Assembly: GCA_012514175.1 (NCBI GenBank)
Contig: JAAZAU010000006.1
Coordinates: 1 to 40,862, forward strand
From: Parcubacteria group bacterium
Lineage (GTDB): Bacteria; Patescibacteriota; Minisyncoccia; Phycocordibacterales; WO2-35-19
Direction of reading: 5' to 3'
Length of the DNA stretch: 40,862 nt
In this document: one piece after another, positions 24,690 to 35,000 of the stretch
Layout of the letters: every line of letters starts with the position of its first letter
Numbering within the stretch: the first letter of the stretch is position 1
The notes under the pieces: model-generated
The model's database searches: none
What the model saw: the letters and a program-made list of their open reading frames with translations, nothing else
What the model was told of the DNA's origin: nothing
Translations under genes and position numbers: made by a program

Positions 24690-26189
24690 ATGAAAAACAT
24701 CAAGGAAATAATTTCATTGATGCGAAACCCCACTCAAAAAGACATTGATTTAATACAAAAATCATACGATTTTGCTTTGAACGCTCACAAAGAACATAAA
24801 CGTTTCAGTGGCGAACCCTATTTTAATCACCTTTTTGCTACAGCTAAAAATATCGCTGAATTAGGTATGAGTGCCACAGCCATATCAGCTGGCTTTTTAC
24901 ATGATTCCATAGAAGATGTTGGAGTTGACCCAGAGGAAATAAGAAAAGAATTTGGTGAAGAAATACTTTTTTTAGTTCAGGGAGTCGCCAAACTCGGTCA
25001 AATAAAATATAAAGGCACCAATAGATACAATGAATCCTTAAGGAAATTTTTCGGAGCAATGTCTAAAGACATTAGAGTTCTTATAATCAAACTCTGCGAT
25101 CGTTTAAACAATATGCAAACTCTTGAACATGTGCCAAAAACAAAACAGCTACGTATAGCTAAAGAAACTTTAGAAATATTTGCTCCTTTAGCGCATCGGC
25201 TAGGTATTAAAAAATTACAAAGAGATTTAGAGGATTTAGCTTTTACTTATATTTATCCAGAAAAAGCGGAGAAAACTAAAAATCTTTTAGTAAAAAAGAA
25301 AGAGGAGCACGAAATTCACTTAGACAAATTTAGAGAATCCATAATCAAAAAACTTTACAAAAATGGAATAACTAATTTCAGGATTGATTATCGTGTAAAA
25401 GGCCTATATTCACTTTACAAAAAATTAGAAAGATACGAAAACAACATAGATAATATTTATGACATCTCGGCTTTACGTATCATAGTTCAAGATATAACCG
25501 ATTGTTATAGAATACTCGGCATAGTACACAATTCCTGGAAACCATTACTGGGGCGCATCAAAGATTATATCGCCTCACCCAAACCTAATGGTTACCGTTC
25601 TTTACACACAACCGTCTTCTCTGGAGATGGTAGTATTATTGAAGTCCAAATACGAACGGAAGAAATGGATAAAGAATCAGAATATGGTATTGCTTCTCAC
25701 CTTTCTTATAAAAGCAGTGCTAGTCACAACAAGAGCTTGTATTTAGTAAAAAATATTATCTCTCAAAAAAACATTGATGATATTAGAAACAAAAATAGTG
25801 AGGAGCTAATTGATATACCAATTTGGATAAAAGAATTAGTTAAATATCAAGAAGCTACTGGCAATAAATTTTTGGAAGAAATAAAAAAAGATATCTTAGA
25901 AGAAAGAATTTTCGTCTTCACCCCTAAAGGAGATGTTATAGATTTACCTTTAGGTTCTTCTGTTATAGATTTCGCTTATATGATCCACACCGATGTTGGT
26001 AATCATATATCAGGGGCAAAAGTGAACGGCAAATTTGTAGCTCTATACACCAAATTACAAAATGGAGACCGAGTAGAAATTGAAACCAAAAAAAGCGCCA
26101 AACCAAACAAAAAATGGATTGAGCATTGTAAAACGGCTTTAGCCAAACATCAGATTAAATCAGCTATAAGTAGAGAACTTAAACGCTAA
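24690..26189 (+). CDS. Rel/SpoT-type (p)ppGpp synthetase/hydrolase without ACT domain
   Basis: The 499-residue protein makes and degrades the starvation signal (p)ppGpp. The hydrolase HD domain (about 15-180) keeps HKRFSGEPYFNH, the HD in FLHDSIEDV and KLCDRLNNMQTL. The synthetase domain (about 220-345) keeps RVKGLYSLYKKL, YDISALRIIV, GRIKDYIASPKPNGYRSLHT and EVQIRTEEMD. A TGS domain follows (about 405-465, FVFTPKGDVIDLPLGSSVIDFAY). The C-terminal helical and ACT parts of long Rel proteins are absent, so ribosome-linked control may be reduced. It starts 9 bases after topA. Its stop overlaps the parB stop by 11 bases. Confidence 0.94.
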   Translation: MKNIKEIISLMRNPTQKDIDLIQKSYDFALNAHKEHKRFSGEPYFNHLFATAKNIAELGMSATAISAGFLHDSIEDVGVDPEEIRKEFGEEILFLVQGVAKLGQIKYKGTNRYNESLRKFFGAMSKDIRVLIIKLCDRLNNMQTLEHVPKTKQLRIAKETLEIFAPLAHRLGIKKLQRDLEDLAFTYIYPEKAEKTKNLLVKKKEEHEIHLDKFRESIIKKLYKNGITNFRIDYRVKGLYSLYKKLERYENNIDNIYDISALRIIVQDITDCYRILGIVHNSWKPLLGRIKDYIASPKPNGYRSLHTTVFSGDGSIIEVQIRTEEMDKESEYGIASHLSYKSSASHNKSLYLVKNIISQKNIDDIRNKNSEELIDIPIWIKELVKYQEATGNKFLEEIKKDILEERIFVFTPKGDVIDLPLGSSVIDFAYMIHTDVGNHISGAKVNGKFVALYTKLQNGDRVEIETKKSAKPNKKWIEHCKTALAKHQIKSAISRELKR

Positions 26190-27150
26190 AATTTTTTATT
26201 GAATATAAATCTTCTTCCTCTTTGGCTTCTGCTTCTAACTTATCAAGAATTGGGGTTTCTTCTGCTATTTTTGTTTCTTCTGGGGATCTGTCATCAACAA
26301 GAACAGAATCTCTGTTTAACATATTTAAAATATCATGTAAATCTTCATTGGAAAAAAATTCAATCATAAGTTTGCCTCCATTATCTTTCTTTTCTATTTT
26401 CACTCTAGTGCCCAAAGATTCTGTAAACTTCTCTTCTAAATCTGAAATTTCGGGGTCTAACGAAGCATCAAATTTTCTGACACGCTCTATAGCAATCCTC
26501 CTAGCAGCTAGTTCCGCATCACGCACACTCATTTTCTGCAATACAATATCTTGGAAAAGCACTTTCTGCTCTTCTGGCCTATCAGTAAGCATAAGTAACG
26601 GTCTAGTGTGCCCTTCATTGATTTTCCCCTCTGATAAAGAGGTAAGCATTTCCTCTGGCAAGTCCAAAATGCGCATCGTATTGGTCACATAAACACGACT
26701 TTTCCCTACCTTCTGTGCTATTTGATGATGTTTGAAACCGAACTCGTCGGCGAGTCTTTTAAAAGCTTTAGCCCTTTCTACTGGATTTAAATCTTCTCTT
26801 TGGACATTTTCAATAATGGCTAATTCAAGCTTCATTAAATCATCACGATTGTCTTCTCCTTCTCCCATACGAATAATCACTGGCACTTGTAAAAGTCCGG
26901 CTAACTTAGAAGCACGCAATCTGCGCTCCCCTGCAATAAGTTCGTATTCAACCACCAAGCCGTCATCTTTTATGATTTCTTTTCTGGTAACCACCAAAGC
27001 CTGCAAAACACCATACTGCTTGATAGAATCAGATAAAGCCCTTAAGGCTTCTTCATCAAATTCACGTCTCGGTTGAAAAGGATTGGGTTTTATTTTATCT
27101 ACTTCCACCCAAAAAATAGAATTCTGATAAAAATTTGAAGTATTAGACAT
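26179..27150 (-). CDS. parB: ParB/Spo0J chromosome-partitioning protein
   Basis: The 323-residue protein has the ParB N-terminal CTP-binding domain: a PNPFQPRREFDEEAL box 2-like start and GERRLRASKLAG with the GERRxRA motif near residue 78. ENVQREDLNPVERAKAF follows, then a helix-turn-helix (HHQIAQKVGKSRVYVTNTMRILDLP) for parS recognition and a C-terminal dimerisation part. Such proteins spread along DNA from parS sites near the origin and load condensin. No ParA gene lies in the window, and I saw no clear parS-type 16-mer. TAAAAT lies 6 bases before the ATG. Confidence 0.95.
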   Translation of the reverse strand: MSNTSNFYQNSIFWVEVDKIKPNPFQPRREFDEEALRALSDSIKQYGVLQALVVTRKEIIKDDGLVVEYELIAGERRLRASKLAGLLQVPVIIRMGEGEDNRDDLMKLELAIIENVQREDLNPVERAKAFKRLADEFGFKHHQIAQKVGKSRVYVTNTMRILDLPEEMLTSLSEGKINEGHTRPLLMLTDRPEEQKVLFQDIVLQKMSVRDAELAARRIAIERVRKFDASLDPEISDLEEKFTESLGTRVKIEKKDNGGKLMIEFFSNEDLHDILNMLNRDSVLVDDRSPEETKIAEETPILDKLEAEAKEEEDLYSIKNFSV

Positions 27151-27156
27151 AAATAC

Positions 27157-27162
27157 ATTTTA
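27157..27162 (-). promoter_or_regulatory. -10 box predicting a leaderless mRNA
   Basis: TAAAAT on the minus strand lies exactly 6 bases before the parB ATG. Confidence 0.5.
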
Positions 27163-27196
27163 CATCATAAAAGGCAAAAATAAAAGTTTAAAAATT

Positions 27197-27263
27197 TTGA
27201 TTTTAGTGGATATTTACTGTATATTATCTGGTATACTCGTCTTCGCATAAAACCATAGCGAAG
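27197..27263 (+). promoter_or_regulatory. Promoter region and leader hairpin of tRNA-Leu
   Basis: TTGATT (27197-27202) and TATATT (27220-27225) are 17 bases apart. A second, extended -10 (TGGTATACT, box at 27232-27237) follows. A 6-bp hairpin (CTTCGC 27241-27246, GCGAAG 27258-27263) ends four bases before the mature tRNA, a likely feature of the precursor 5' leader. Confidence 0.6.
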
Positions 27264-27267
27264 TAAC

Positions 27268-27348
27268 GCCGGAGTGGCGGAATGGTAGACGCGCACGACT
27301 CAAAATCGTGTCTCGCAAGGGGTGAGAGTTCAAGTCTCTCCTCCGGCA
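27268..27348 (+). tRNA. tRNA-Leu (CAA)
   Basis: The acceptor stem GCCGGAG/CTCCGGC closes a full cloverleaf with a long variable arm, as in leucine tRNAs. The anticodon stem CACGA/TCGTG carries the loop CTCAAAA, so the anticodon is CAA, reading UUG. The T arm (GAGAG TTCAAGT CTCTC) is normal. The CCA end is encoded (27349-27351). Confidence 0.96.
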
Positions 27349-27393
27349 CCAACATAGAATAAAATAAACTGAAAGGTTTTAATTAGTGTTTTT

Positions 27394-28296
27394 ATGTCAA
27401 AAAAACCTAAAATTATAGTAATACTAGGACCAACAGCTAGTGGAAAAAGTGATTTGGCTGTAACTTTGGCAAAAAAGATAGACGGAGAAATTATTTCCGC
27501 TGACTCAAGACAAGTCTATAAAGGGCTTGATATTGGTACCGGTAAAATTACCAATAAAGAAATGCAGGGTATCGCCCACCACTTGCTTGATATTGTTTCT
27601 CCAAAGAAAAAATTTTCTGCTTCTGATTTTAAAAAACTCGCTGAGCAAAAAATCCAAAAAATTTTAGACAATAAAAAAACACCTATCATTTGTGGTGGTA
27701 CTGGATTTTATATTGATGCTTTGTTGGGAGACAAACCAATACCAGAGGTTCCACCAGATGAAAAATTGCGAAAACAATTAGAGAAAAAAACGAATGAAGA
27801 ATTATTTGCAATTTTAAAAAAACTAGACCCAGAAAGAGCTAAAAATATTGATGCTAAAAATTCTAGACGTCTGATTCGCGCTATAGAAATATGCAAAAAG
27901 ATAGGACAAGTGCCTAAATTTCCAATAATAAATTCTAAATACCAAACTTTAAAAATAGGAATTAGAACAGAAGACAAAGAATTAAAGACTAGAATAAATA
28001 AAAGGATAAATAAGTGGTTCAAACAAGGGTTTTTAAAGGAAGTAGAAAGTCTCCACAAAAAAGGTCTGTCTTGGAAACGGATGGCAGAAATTGGTTTGGA
28101 ATACAAAATTGTTTCTTTGTTTTTACAAAACAAAATCTCTAAAGAAGAAATGGTAAACCTGATGCAATCCCAAACTTGGCAGTATGCCAAACGTCAAATG
28201 ACATGGTTTAAACGCGATAAACAAATAAATTGGTTTAAACTAAAAGAATTTTCAAAAATTCATAGAAAGGTAGAAAACTTTTTAAAACTTGATTAA
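27394..28296 (+). CDS. miaA: tRNA dimethylallyltransferase
   Basis: MiaA adds an isopentenyl group to adenosine 37 of tRNAs that read codons starting with U. The tRNA-Leu(CAA) gene just upstream, with A37 in its loop, is itself a likely substrate. The 300 residues show the P-loop GPTASGKSDLA, SADSRQVYKGLDIGTGK, HHLLDIVSP, the ICGGTGFYIDALL motif, and the C-terminal QTWQYAKRQMTWFKRD. Length is normal. No SD is visible. The TAA stop is inside the -35 of the following small gene. Confidence 0.96.
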   Translation: MSKKPKIIVILGPTASGKSDLAVTLAKKIDGEIISADSRQVYKGLDIGTGKITNKEMQGIAHHLLDIVSPKKKFSASDFKKLAEQKIQKILDNKKTPIICGGTGFYIDALLGDKPIPEVPPDEKLRKQLEKKTNEELFAILKKLDPERAKNIDAKNSRRLIRAIEICKKIGQVPKFPIINSKYQTLKIGIRTEDKELKTRINKRINKWFKQGFLKEVESLHKKGLSWKRMAEIGLEYKIVSLFLQNKISKEEMVNLMQSQTWQYAKRQMTWFKRDKQINWFKLKEFSKIHRKVENFLKLD

Positions 28297-28317
28297 AATC
28301 GTTTTTTAACATAATAT
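28289..28317 (+). promoter_or_regulatory. Promoter of small-gene cassette 2
   Basis: TTGATT (28289-28294) and TAATAT (28312-28317) are 17 bases apart. The -35 overlaps the miaA stop codon, so promoter and upstream gene interlock. Confidence 0.7.
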
Positions 28318-28333
28318 CCAGACGGAGGGTTGT

Positions 28334-28453
28334 ATGACACGAAAAAATTTTATAGATGTTGTCACCTTCCTACCATGCCTGATTATTTGCAGTTTTATTG
28401 TGGTATACCTTTACCACAAAGGGAAAGGTATCCGAATCGGGTATGTCCAGTAG
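28334..28453 (+). CDS. Tiny membrane protein, 39 aa (cassette 2)
   Basis: A 39-codon frame begins at an ATG with GGAGG 8-9 bases upstream. One membrane segment (about residues 11-27, TFLPCLIICSFIVVYLY) contains two Cys and is followed by a short basic tail (HKGKGIRIGYVQ). No family is known to me. It has a private promoter and terminator between miaA and tRNA-Trp. The coding strand can also form two mutually exclusive stems (28399-28405/28412-28418 and 28405-28412/28424-28431), so a regulatory RNA role is an alternative. The strong SD at the right distance favours translation. Confidence 0.62.
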   Translation: MTRKNFIDVVTFLPCLIICSFIVVYLYHKGKGIRIGYVQ

Positions 28454-28472
28454 GTAGGTGAGAGACCCAAAC

Positions 28473-28511
28473 AGAAGCTTCAAACCGTTGGTGGTTTGAA
28501 GCTTCTCTTTT
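28473..28511 (+). terminator. Terminator of cassette 2
   Basis: A perfect 14-bp stem (28473-28486 with 28493-28506) with a 6-nt loop is followed by CTTTTATT. Confidence 0.88.
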
Positions 28512-28521
28512 ATTATTAGAG

Positions 28522-28592
28522 CGGGTTCACGAGGACTCGAACCTCGATCAATCGTTTTGGAGACGATTATTCTACCATTGAACTATGAACCC
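28522..28592 (-). tRNA. tRNA-Trp (CCA)
   Basis: On the minus strand the acceptor GGGTTCA/TGAACCC closes a 71-base cloverleaf with discriminator G. The anticodon stem ATCGT/ACGAT carries CTCCAAA, giving anticodon CCA for tryptophan. The T arm is CGAGG TTCGAGT CCTCG. The 3' CCA is not encoded, unlike the Leu and Tyr tRNAs in this window. Only UGG is read, consistent with UGA being a stop here. Confidence 0.96.
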
Positions 28593-28639
28593 AGTGGTAA
28601 AAATATAACAAAAATAAGAGATTTAGGCTAGTTACCAAC

Positions 28640-29044
28640 TCACATTTTTATTGAAACCAAAGCAGATTTTATATTTTCAACAATCTCGTTAACGGTTACT
28701 AGAGATTTGGGCAGATATCTAAAAGCTCCCAGTTTCATACCCATTTGAATTTCTATCACACTGTCCAAATTAGAAACAATTATAATAGGAATATTTTTAA
28801 AATTTTCGTCGGACTTTATTTTTTTCAATATAGCAAAACCATCCATTTCGCCCGGCAAAAGTAAGTCTAAAAGAATAACATCTGGTTTTTTCCTTTCTAA
28901 AGCTTCAAAAGCTTCTGTATGATTTTTGGCTAACACAAAATCATAACCCAAACTTTGAAGTTTAGCGGAAACTAAATTAGAAAACACCTCATCATCTTCT
29001 ATGAGCAGAATATTCCTATTTTGAGTAGCAAAATCCTCTGTCAT
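28640..29044 (-). CDS. Receiver-only response regulator
   Basis: The 134 residues are a single REC domain. The acidic pair lies in LLIEDDEVF near residue 17, the phospho-acceptor Asp in VILLDLLLPG near residue 60, the switch Ser in IIIVSNLD near residue 95, and the conserved Lys in YLPKS near residue 114. There is no DNA-binding or enzymatic output domain, so it signals by protein contact, and no histidine kinase lies nearby. TATAAT occurs 21 bases before the ATG. It lies immediately downstream of the giant surface protein on the same strand, about 50 bases apart. Confidence 0.92.
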   Translation of the reverse strand: MTEDFATQNRNILLIEDDEVFSNLVSAKLQSLGYDFVLAKNHTEAFEALERKKPDVILLDLLLPGEMDGFAILKKIKSDENFKNIPIIIVSNLDSVIEIQMGMKLGAFRYLPKSLVTVNEIVENIKSALVSIKM

Positions 29045-29097
29045 AATGTTAGCTCGCTAAACCTAATTATACCACAAAATGAAAATTAAATCATCTA

Positions 29098-32000
29098 TTA
29101 TATCCACACATCATCGTTCACCACCTTGTTTTTACCAACCTTAATTTCAGATTGAGCCAAAACAGCCTTAGTTTCTGGGTCTTTTACGCTTAAAACATAA
29201 CGGCCAGGTTCAGCTTTCAAGAAGAATTTACCATCAAGCGAAGCGCGAGTGCGACCAAGAATTACTTCTTTTAGATTTTCATGATTAAGTTCAAGATTGA
29301 GACCTGGCAATAAAGTGGAATCAGTTTTAGAAAAAACCCGACCCCAAAGACGACCTTTAGGGAGAAAGAAACGTATAAGAACAACAAAAATATAAACAAC
29401 TAAGAGGATTTTGTTGAGAATAACTGGATTAGTGAAGCAAGCCAGAATGGTAAAGAAAAACCCAAACCAGAAAAGAATAGCTGAAACCCAGTGAACGAGA
29501 AGGTCTCTAACAGGGTGGAATTTAACATACTTTTGTTTTGCTTCTTGGTTCCAGTCGTAACCCAAAGGATCCATCGGGATGTTAGGATTAACAATCTCTG
29601 AATCATTTTTAATTTCAATAATTTCACCGTGATAAAGATTATCAAAGATACCATCGCTGGAACCAGTCTCTTTAGTTGACGGAAATTGGTAATGAGTCTT
29701 ATTTGCGGTGAGATAGTATCGGCCAGGAGGAGCTATAAAGCCAAAACGGCCCCAAAGATCAGTAAAGCATTGTTCTATTGGTTTTCTGGTTTCTGCATCA
29801 ACAAGTTGAACCAAAGCAGGATCCAAAGGTTGTTTACTTTGACTGTCATAAACAGTGCCCCAATATCGTTTTTTCTTGCGCAAACCAAGAAAACTTAAAA
29901 GTTGGAGCCAGGAGCGAGAAATAACCATCCAAAAATCTGAAAAACTCTTAATACGAGAAATGGTTTCTAGAATAATTGGAAATTGAAGCACTAAAGTAAT
30001 AGGAGCAATTACCAACAAGCTAACCAGCGTAACTATATTAGTAATTGCAGGATACTTGGCAAACCAATCTAAAAATTGAGAGAAATCGAAACTAATTCCC
30101 TTACCATCAACTTCTTGAGATTGTGGAGATTGTGAGTCTGAGTCTGGGGTTTCAGTTTCTTTTGACACTTCTGGAATGATAACATCTTCTGTCTCTTCTG
30201 GTGTGGGAATATCGTCTGATTCAACACTCCCCTTTGCATTGTCTTCTGTATTAGAAACAACGTTATCGGTAGATTGAGGAGCATCAAAATCTTCCGGAAG
30301 TTGCGGAGGTGTAGGAGGTGTAGGAGGTGTAGGAGTTATTTTACAACCATCAAGAAAAGCTTCATAAGTAAGAGTGGAATTTGGATCATCTATAGTGAAA
30401 TATAAATGGGATTGAATTGTGTGACGTTCAGCAAAAAAAACTTGAATTAAATGGGTATCCGAAAGATGGATATTTGCAGTTTTAGTATGAGCCCCATGAA
30501 TGCCATGATTGTCTACAACAAGTTTGCCATCAAGATAAACCCAAGAATCATCATCGGAAGAAATTCGTAGAGCGTAATCACCAGGTTGGCTAGTTGAGAC
30601 TTTGGAGGAATACATAGCGCCAAAATAAAAACTATGACCTTGGGTGTATTCTTCTGGCGCATAATCAAATGGGAAATAACTAGAACCGAATTTAAGATTA
30701 GGATCTACTTTTCCAAATTTGAAATACTTGTCATCATACCAGTCCGCTTTCCAAGGTGTTGTTTGGGAGAGTGGATCGCCATACTCATAACTCCAAAACA
30801 AACTAGGAACTTCCATATCAGGATGACTGGCTGGATAATCAAAATACCGACCATACCAACCAGCTAAACCGCTGTAATCTCTACAGTCTTCTTCAAAGGT
30901 CCGATTGAGTAGTTCGGCATTTTTTTTGTAATCTGCTTTCCATTCAGGATCATTAGCGGCAATAGCATCTGGAGTGCTAGGATCGTTAGTAATGGTAAAA
31001 ACAGAAGTATTACGACTACCACTGCCTCCTCCAGATGAAGGAGTCGGGGTAGACCCGCCACCACTTTCACCAATAGTAAGAGTTAAACCATAGGATGAAT
31101 CTGCGTTTGAGTTATAGGTGCCATCGGTAGCATTAATAAGCACTGTTTCAGGAGTGTAAAAAATAGCATCACAAGAAGCCCGACCTTTAGCAAAAGTTAG
31201 AGTTGTGGGGTTACCAAAAGGCACCGCTACCCCATCTTTGTCAGTGCAAGTTGGAACACCTCCAGCAGTTGAGGGGCCAGAGAGGGTTAAAGTTTTGTCA
31301 TAATAATAACTACCTTCTAAGTTGTTAAACGAATCTTGAGCCTCAAACCAAATGGTGGTGGTTGCGCCAACTGAAGTAGTGGTGCTATTTACATATTCAG
31401 TAAATTTAACATCATCTATCCAAAAAGCGTCTTCACCGGAAGCGTCAGTGTAATTTTTGACATATTTCCACCTAAAGTCACGAAGGCCAGCAGAAACAGG
31501 AAAAGACAAATGGGTCCAACCATCTTTATATTCAAGACCACTGAAAAGAAAGTCTGCCTTAATAGAATTACAATTTACTTTGTTGTCTATACAAAACAGT
31601 CCCACGTCATACGGCGAACCCTCTGTGTCTATTTTTGAACGAAACTCAATATTGCCCGGTCTATCAAAAGTATATGAAGTGTCTAGATATGTTTCTTCGT
31701 TATCAGAAATTGGTCCGCTTTTAGCTGAATAATAAAGGTTGCCAGACGAATTAGCTAAAGGTAAACCGAAAATTGAATAATCTGAAACATATGTGCTATG
31801 TTCATTATAACTAGCGACAAAAGGATTGATGGCATTAATACCTCCTCTTATCGCGTAAGTTCTATCTGAACCATTGACAACAGATTGTTTAAAAGATTCA
31901 GCACTCCAAGTGGTTCCACCATCAGTAGAAACTTTGAAATATATGTCAAAGAACGCATTGAATAAATCCCAACCACTACCAGACGTGTTTCTTGCATAAA

Positions 32001-35000
32001 TCACATAAATATCACCACTGGCTTCATCTATTAAAGTAGTTGGCAATTTAACCCAATCATTATCGTTTACAACGTTTGTTCCTTGATTCCAAGCTCTATC
32101 AACATCACCAAAGGTCCAAAATTCAATATCGTTGGTGGCATTACCCACATTATTAACTAAAGATAAATATATATCTCCAGAGCTTTTTTTAACCGTTCCA
32201 CTAAACCACGAACCCGAACTGTTAGCATCAACTAACGGAGTTACTGTCACCCAAGAACCAGACCAGGCATCAGTAGTTTCGTCATAAATCTGATAATCTA
32301 AATCATTATTTACAGTATCAGCTCTAATAGCCAACACATCACCATTAGTCTTTAGAGGTAACAATTGGATCTGGTCCTTAACATTACCAGTCCAACCATC
32401 ATTGCGTGGAGTCCAAGTAGCGCCCGAGTCTTCAGATTTGGCGACAACGCCACTAGCTGAACCTGAATAATTAGAAAAAGAAGCGCTTATGAAAATATTC
32501 CCTTCACTGTTTTTTACAATACTCGGTTTAAAAACTGATGACCCCGCGTTACCTGACATAACAGAAACCATATCTCCTTTCAGAGAATCATTTTCTGTAT
32601 CAAGATACGTATAATAAGCAGTTGCATCATCAGAAGTTGCGACAATATGAACAAGAGTTCCATTTTCATTTTCGGGAGTCCAACCATCATACCAAATTGA
32701 TACCTGATCCCAACTTAAAAGAGAATCAATAACAATTGGTTTTGACCACGTCAATCCTCCGTCGCTAGTTTTTCTATAAGCCAAAACACCATCTCCCGTT
32801 CTAACAACAAAATGATACCCTTTATCTTTATCAACAAAAACAAGAATTGGAGACTGATTATCAGCTTCCATAACATTTTTAGAATCTTTGTCTATAATAA
32901 TTTCCGAATCATACACCGAACCTTCAGTAGACCAATTTGCATCTCCCCCTGTGGTAAAACCTGCTGGAAGAGAAGAGCTTGAATCATTAAAATTTTCAAA
33001 ATATAAAGTATTCTTACCTCTAACAACAAGATGGTTTATTCCGGCAGATAAATTATTATCTAACTTTGCTAAATACCCTTCTCCGTCTTGTGAAAACACT
33101 TTACTAAAAGCATTTTGAGTAATCGGTAAATATACATCCGGATAGTAGATAACATCAGACGCGACACCACCAAAAACTATATTATCGTCATTATCTAAAG
33201 TCATAGCTCCACCCTGATAATAAATCCCATCGTGATAAAGATTACCGGCAACTCCAGAAAATACTGTTGACGCTTTAAGCACCGAAAGATCAGACGAAAA
33301 CTTTGATATGGCTGGTCCAGAAACATTATATTCAACTGAACTTACTGGATAAGGAAAACGTTCCATAAAAGCCCCAGGAGTTGTCGGGTATTCAGTAGTC
33401 CATGTTGAATTGTAGGTAAATTCAGTGTAACTACACATTATGATAATGTCTCCGTTTGAATCAATCGCCAAATTATTAAAAGGTGTAACTTGAGTATAAA
33501 GTTCTTCTTCACCTTGACCACCTAAAAAAGTAGAAGCAATTAGTCCAGTCAAATCAGAGTTTAAAATAGAAATAAAAAGATCAGCATCCCCATCAGAAAT
33601 AGTGTCATAAGCACCTGGAGTAACTGGTAAATCACCATATGTTAAACCACTCACTATCACGTTGCCAGAACCATCTATAATTAAATCATAAGCACTATTA
33701 CCTGAATCTCCTCCAAAATAAGTTCCCGCCATATAGGTAGAGAGATCATTTGAAAATTTTGCAATAAACAAATCTTTTTGTTCTGTTTGGTAAGCGGTAG
33801 TGCTTGCAAGACCTGCACCATCCGAAATACCGTAAACATAAATCTCATCAGAATCGTTTATGGCCAAAGAGTAAAACTGATCACTACCCGCTCCCCCAAA
33901 CAAAGTAGACGCTTCAAGAGATGAAAGATCCGAACTGAATTTAGAAACAAAAGGATCTTCTCCTCCACCAAAAGTAGTATCGTATGAGCCCACCACAGTT
34001 GGGAAATCAGAACTTGGAGTATGACCAGTTACAAATATTTTTCCAGCACTGTCAACGTCTACTGTTTTGAGATAATCATACTCAGAACCTCCCAAAAAAG
34101 TTGAGTATAAAAGTTCTGTAAGATTACTATTTAAAATAGAAATAAATCCATCTTGACCCCCATTAAAAGTAGTATCATAAGCACCTGGAGTTGTGGGGAA
34201 ACTGGAATTATCTGTCGTTCCTGCCACGACAACATTTCCATCTTTGTCAAAAACTAGGTTATAAACATAAGATTGGCTTTCTCCCAAAAGAGTAGAAGCA
34301 ATAAGCGTTGACATATCGGGACTAAATTTTGAAACAAAAGCCAAATAATCCCCTTCAGCGCCAGTGGTGTCCCAAGCTCCAACAGTGGTTGGGAAAAAAA
34401 GATAATCAATGTATCCTGTTACATAAATGTTGTTCAAATTATCAACCTCCACATCCGCAACAGTCATATATTCTCCGTTAGGAATCACTGTTCCTGCTAA
34501 CAAAGGATCAATTACCAACTCAAGACCTAAATCATAATCACCAACTTCAAAAGTATAAGTGTTATCGTCTATGATTTTATAAGCAACAGAAACCTCATGC
34601 CTTTGACCTGAAGCGTCAATTTGATAAGCAACAGGAGCAGTCATAGAAACATTACTGATTGGAGTAACGATAGACAAATCGCCACTTGAAGTGATAGAAA
34701 GATTTTCAGGTCCCTCAAGTTTTAATTTTATATTTTCTGGATTGCCACCTGGTTGAATCTTAAAAATTTTTTCTAAACTGGAAGCATTGAGATGAAGCTC
34801 TAAGTTAATATCTTTCCATAAATTTTTATAATTTAAATACTCGTAAGAGTAATTGCCAACTTCAGCTTTAGCGTTATTTTTGAAATGTGTCAGAGTGGCT
34901 TCTGAAGGATTTTCAGCTACAATTTCTACTTCTGGATTAAAATCCACAAATTTTTCATTAAAAGCAAAACCTTTGCGTCCAGAACGATTAGATCTCTCTA

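Noticed and set aside
26179-27150. Replication origin near parB
   Set aside because: No dnaA, DnaA-box cluster, parA or recognisable parS site is seen in the window.
29400-29654. Alternative frames inside the giant surface gene (also at 30069, 30864 and on the plus strand)
   Set aside because: The long frame has continuous domain homology; the others have none.
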